This document shows, one piece after another, positions 6,077 through 6,257 of a stretch of DNA of 6,257 bases. This DNA comes from Methylotenera sp. (lineage in GTDB: Bacteria > Pseudomonadota > Gammaproteobacteria > Burkholderiales > Methylophilaceae): contig DAIDAH010000159.1 in assembly GCA_027310735.1 (NCBI GenBank), positions 1 to 6,257 of the forward strand, in the 5' to 3' direction. Within the stretch, counting starts at the first letter, position 1. Every line of letters starts with the position of its first letter. The notes under the pieces are model-generated. The model searched no databases. It had not been told where the DNA came from and worked only from the letters and a program-made list of their open reading frames with translations. The translations under genes and the position numbers were made by a program.

Positions 6077-6257
6077 ATGAACTCACTGATTCATCCCAAG
6101 CTCGGCGACAAGGAAAATTCACCTTGGTTTGACGAGTTTTTGGTTCGCTTGCTTGAAGACCGAGACCGTGTTGGCTTGACTGACATGATTCGCGAAATTG
6201 ATGCCATGATGATTACTGTAGAGCCCGGCTGTTCAGTGGCTTATATCAGTGAATTGG
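6077..6257 (+). CDS. Unrecognised protein, N-terminal 60 codons (runs off the right edge)
   Basis: The reading frame opens with MNSLIHPKLGDKENSPWF and continues uninterrupted to the window edge. An in-frame TAG sits two codons upstream (6071-6073), so the ATG at 6077 is the earliest possible ATG start, with a modest TGGA ribosome binding site about 6 nt before it. It starts 13 bp after the transglutaminase-like stop, so it is almost certainly in the same operon. The visible part looks soluble and helical, rich in charged residues (FLVRLLEDRDRVGLTDMIRE), with no signal peptide or membrane segment. It does not resemble the N-terminus of the proteasome-like Anbu peptidase or a second transglutaminase, the neighbours I would expect here. 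I do not recognise the family and assign no function. Confidence 0.75.
   Translation, partial: MNSLIHPKLGDKENSPWFDEFLVRLLEDRDRVGLTDMIREIDAMMITVEPGCSVAYISEL

Noticed and set aside
6077..6257. Anbu proteasome-like peptidase as the fourth operon gene
   Set aside because: Anbu proteins begin with an N-terminal nucleophile strand soon after Met (like TYCVA); the visible MNSLIHPKLG start does not match.

Overview
The window (about 6.3 kb, moderate GC) looks like a proteobacterial chromosome segment. The protein families, the MoxR/AsmA pairing and the style of the sequence suggest a betaproteobacterium, perhaps a methylotroph-like lineage, but that placement is inference. All substantial ORFs look like ordinary chromosomal genes. 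I see no mobile element, RNA gene or CRISPR array.

Layout: the left part is read on the minus strand. A compact AsmA-like, membrane-anchored periplasmic protein (2264 to 927) is followed, after a 237-bp gap containing a stem-loop, by a MoxR-family AAA+ ATPase (689 to the left edge, 3' end outside the window). A 410-bp AT-rich intergenic region (2265-2674) separates these from a plus-strand gene set running to the right edge. That set is a circularly permuted type 2 ATP-grasp protein (2675-4111), an alpha-E domain protein (4105-5142, overlapping it by 7 nt), a transglutaminase-like protein (5263-6063), and the first 60 codons of an unrecognised gene (6077 onward, 13 bp later).

How the genes fit together: ATP-grasp + alpha-E + transglutaminase-like is a recurrent bacterial gene set. 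From comparative genomics it has been proposed to make or attach a peptide/amide-linked product, with ATP-grasp as ligase, alpha-E as helical partner and transglutaminase-like protein as peptidase or transferase. To my knowledge its substrate is not established. The main oddity is that the transglutaminase-like protein has serine (AGT at 5749-5751) where active relatives have the nucleophilic cysteine, and the residues around it have also changed, while the His and Asp of the triad remain. It is therefore either a pseudoenzyme or a serine-nucleophile variant. The next gene does not resemble the proteasome-like Anbu peptidase often found beside this set, so the right edge may open onto a less familiar partner.
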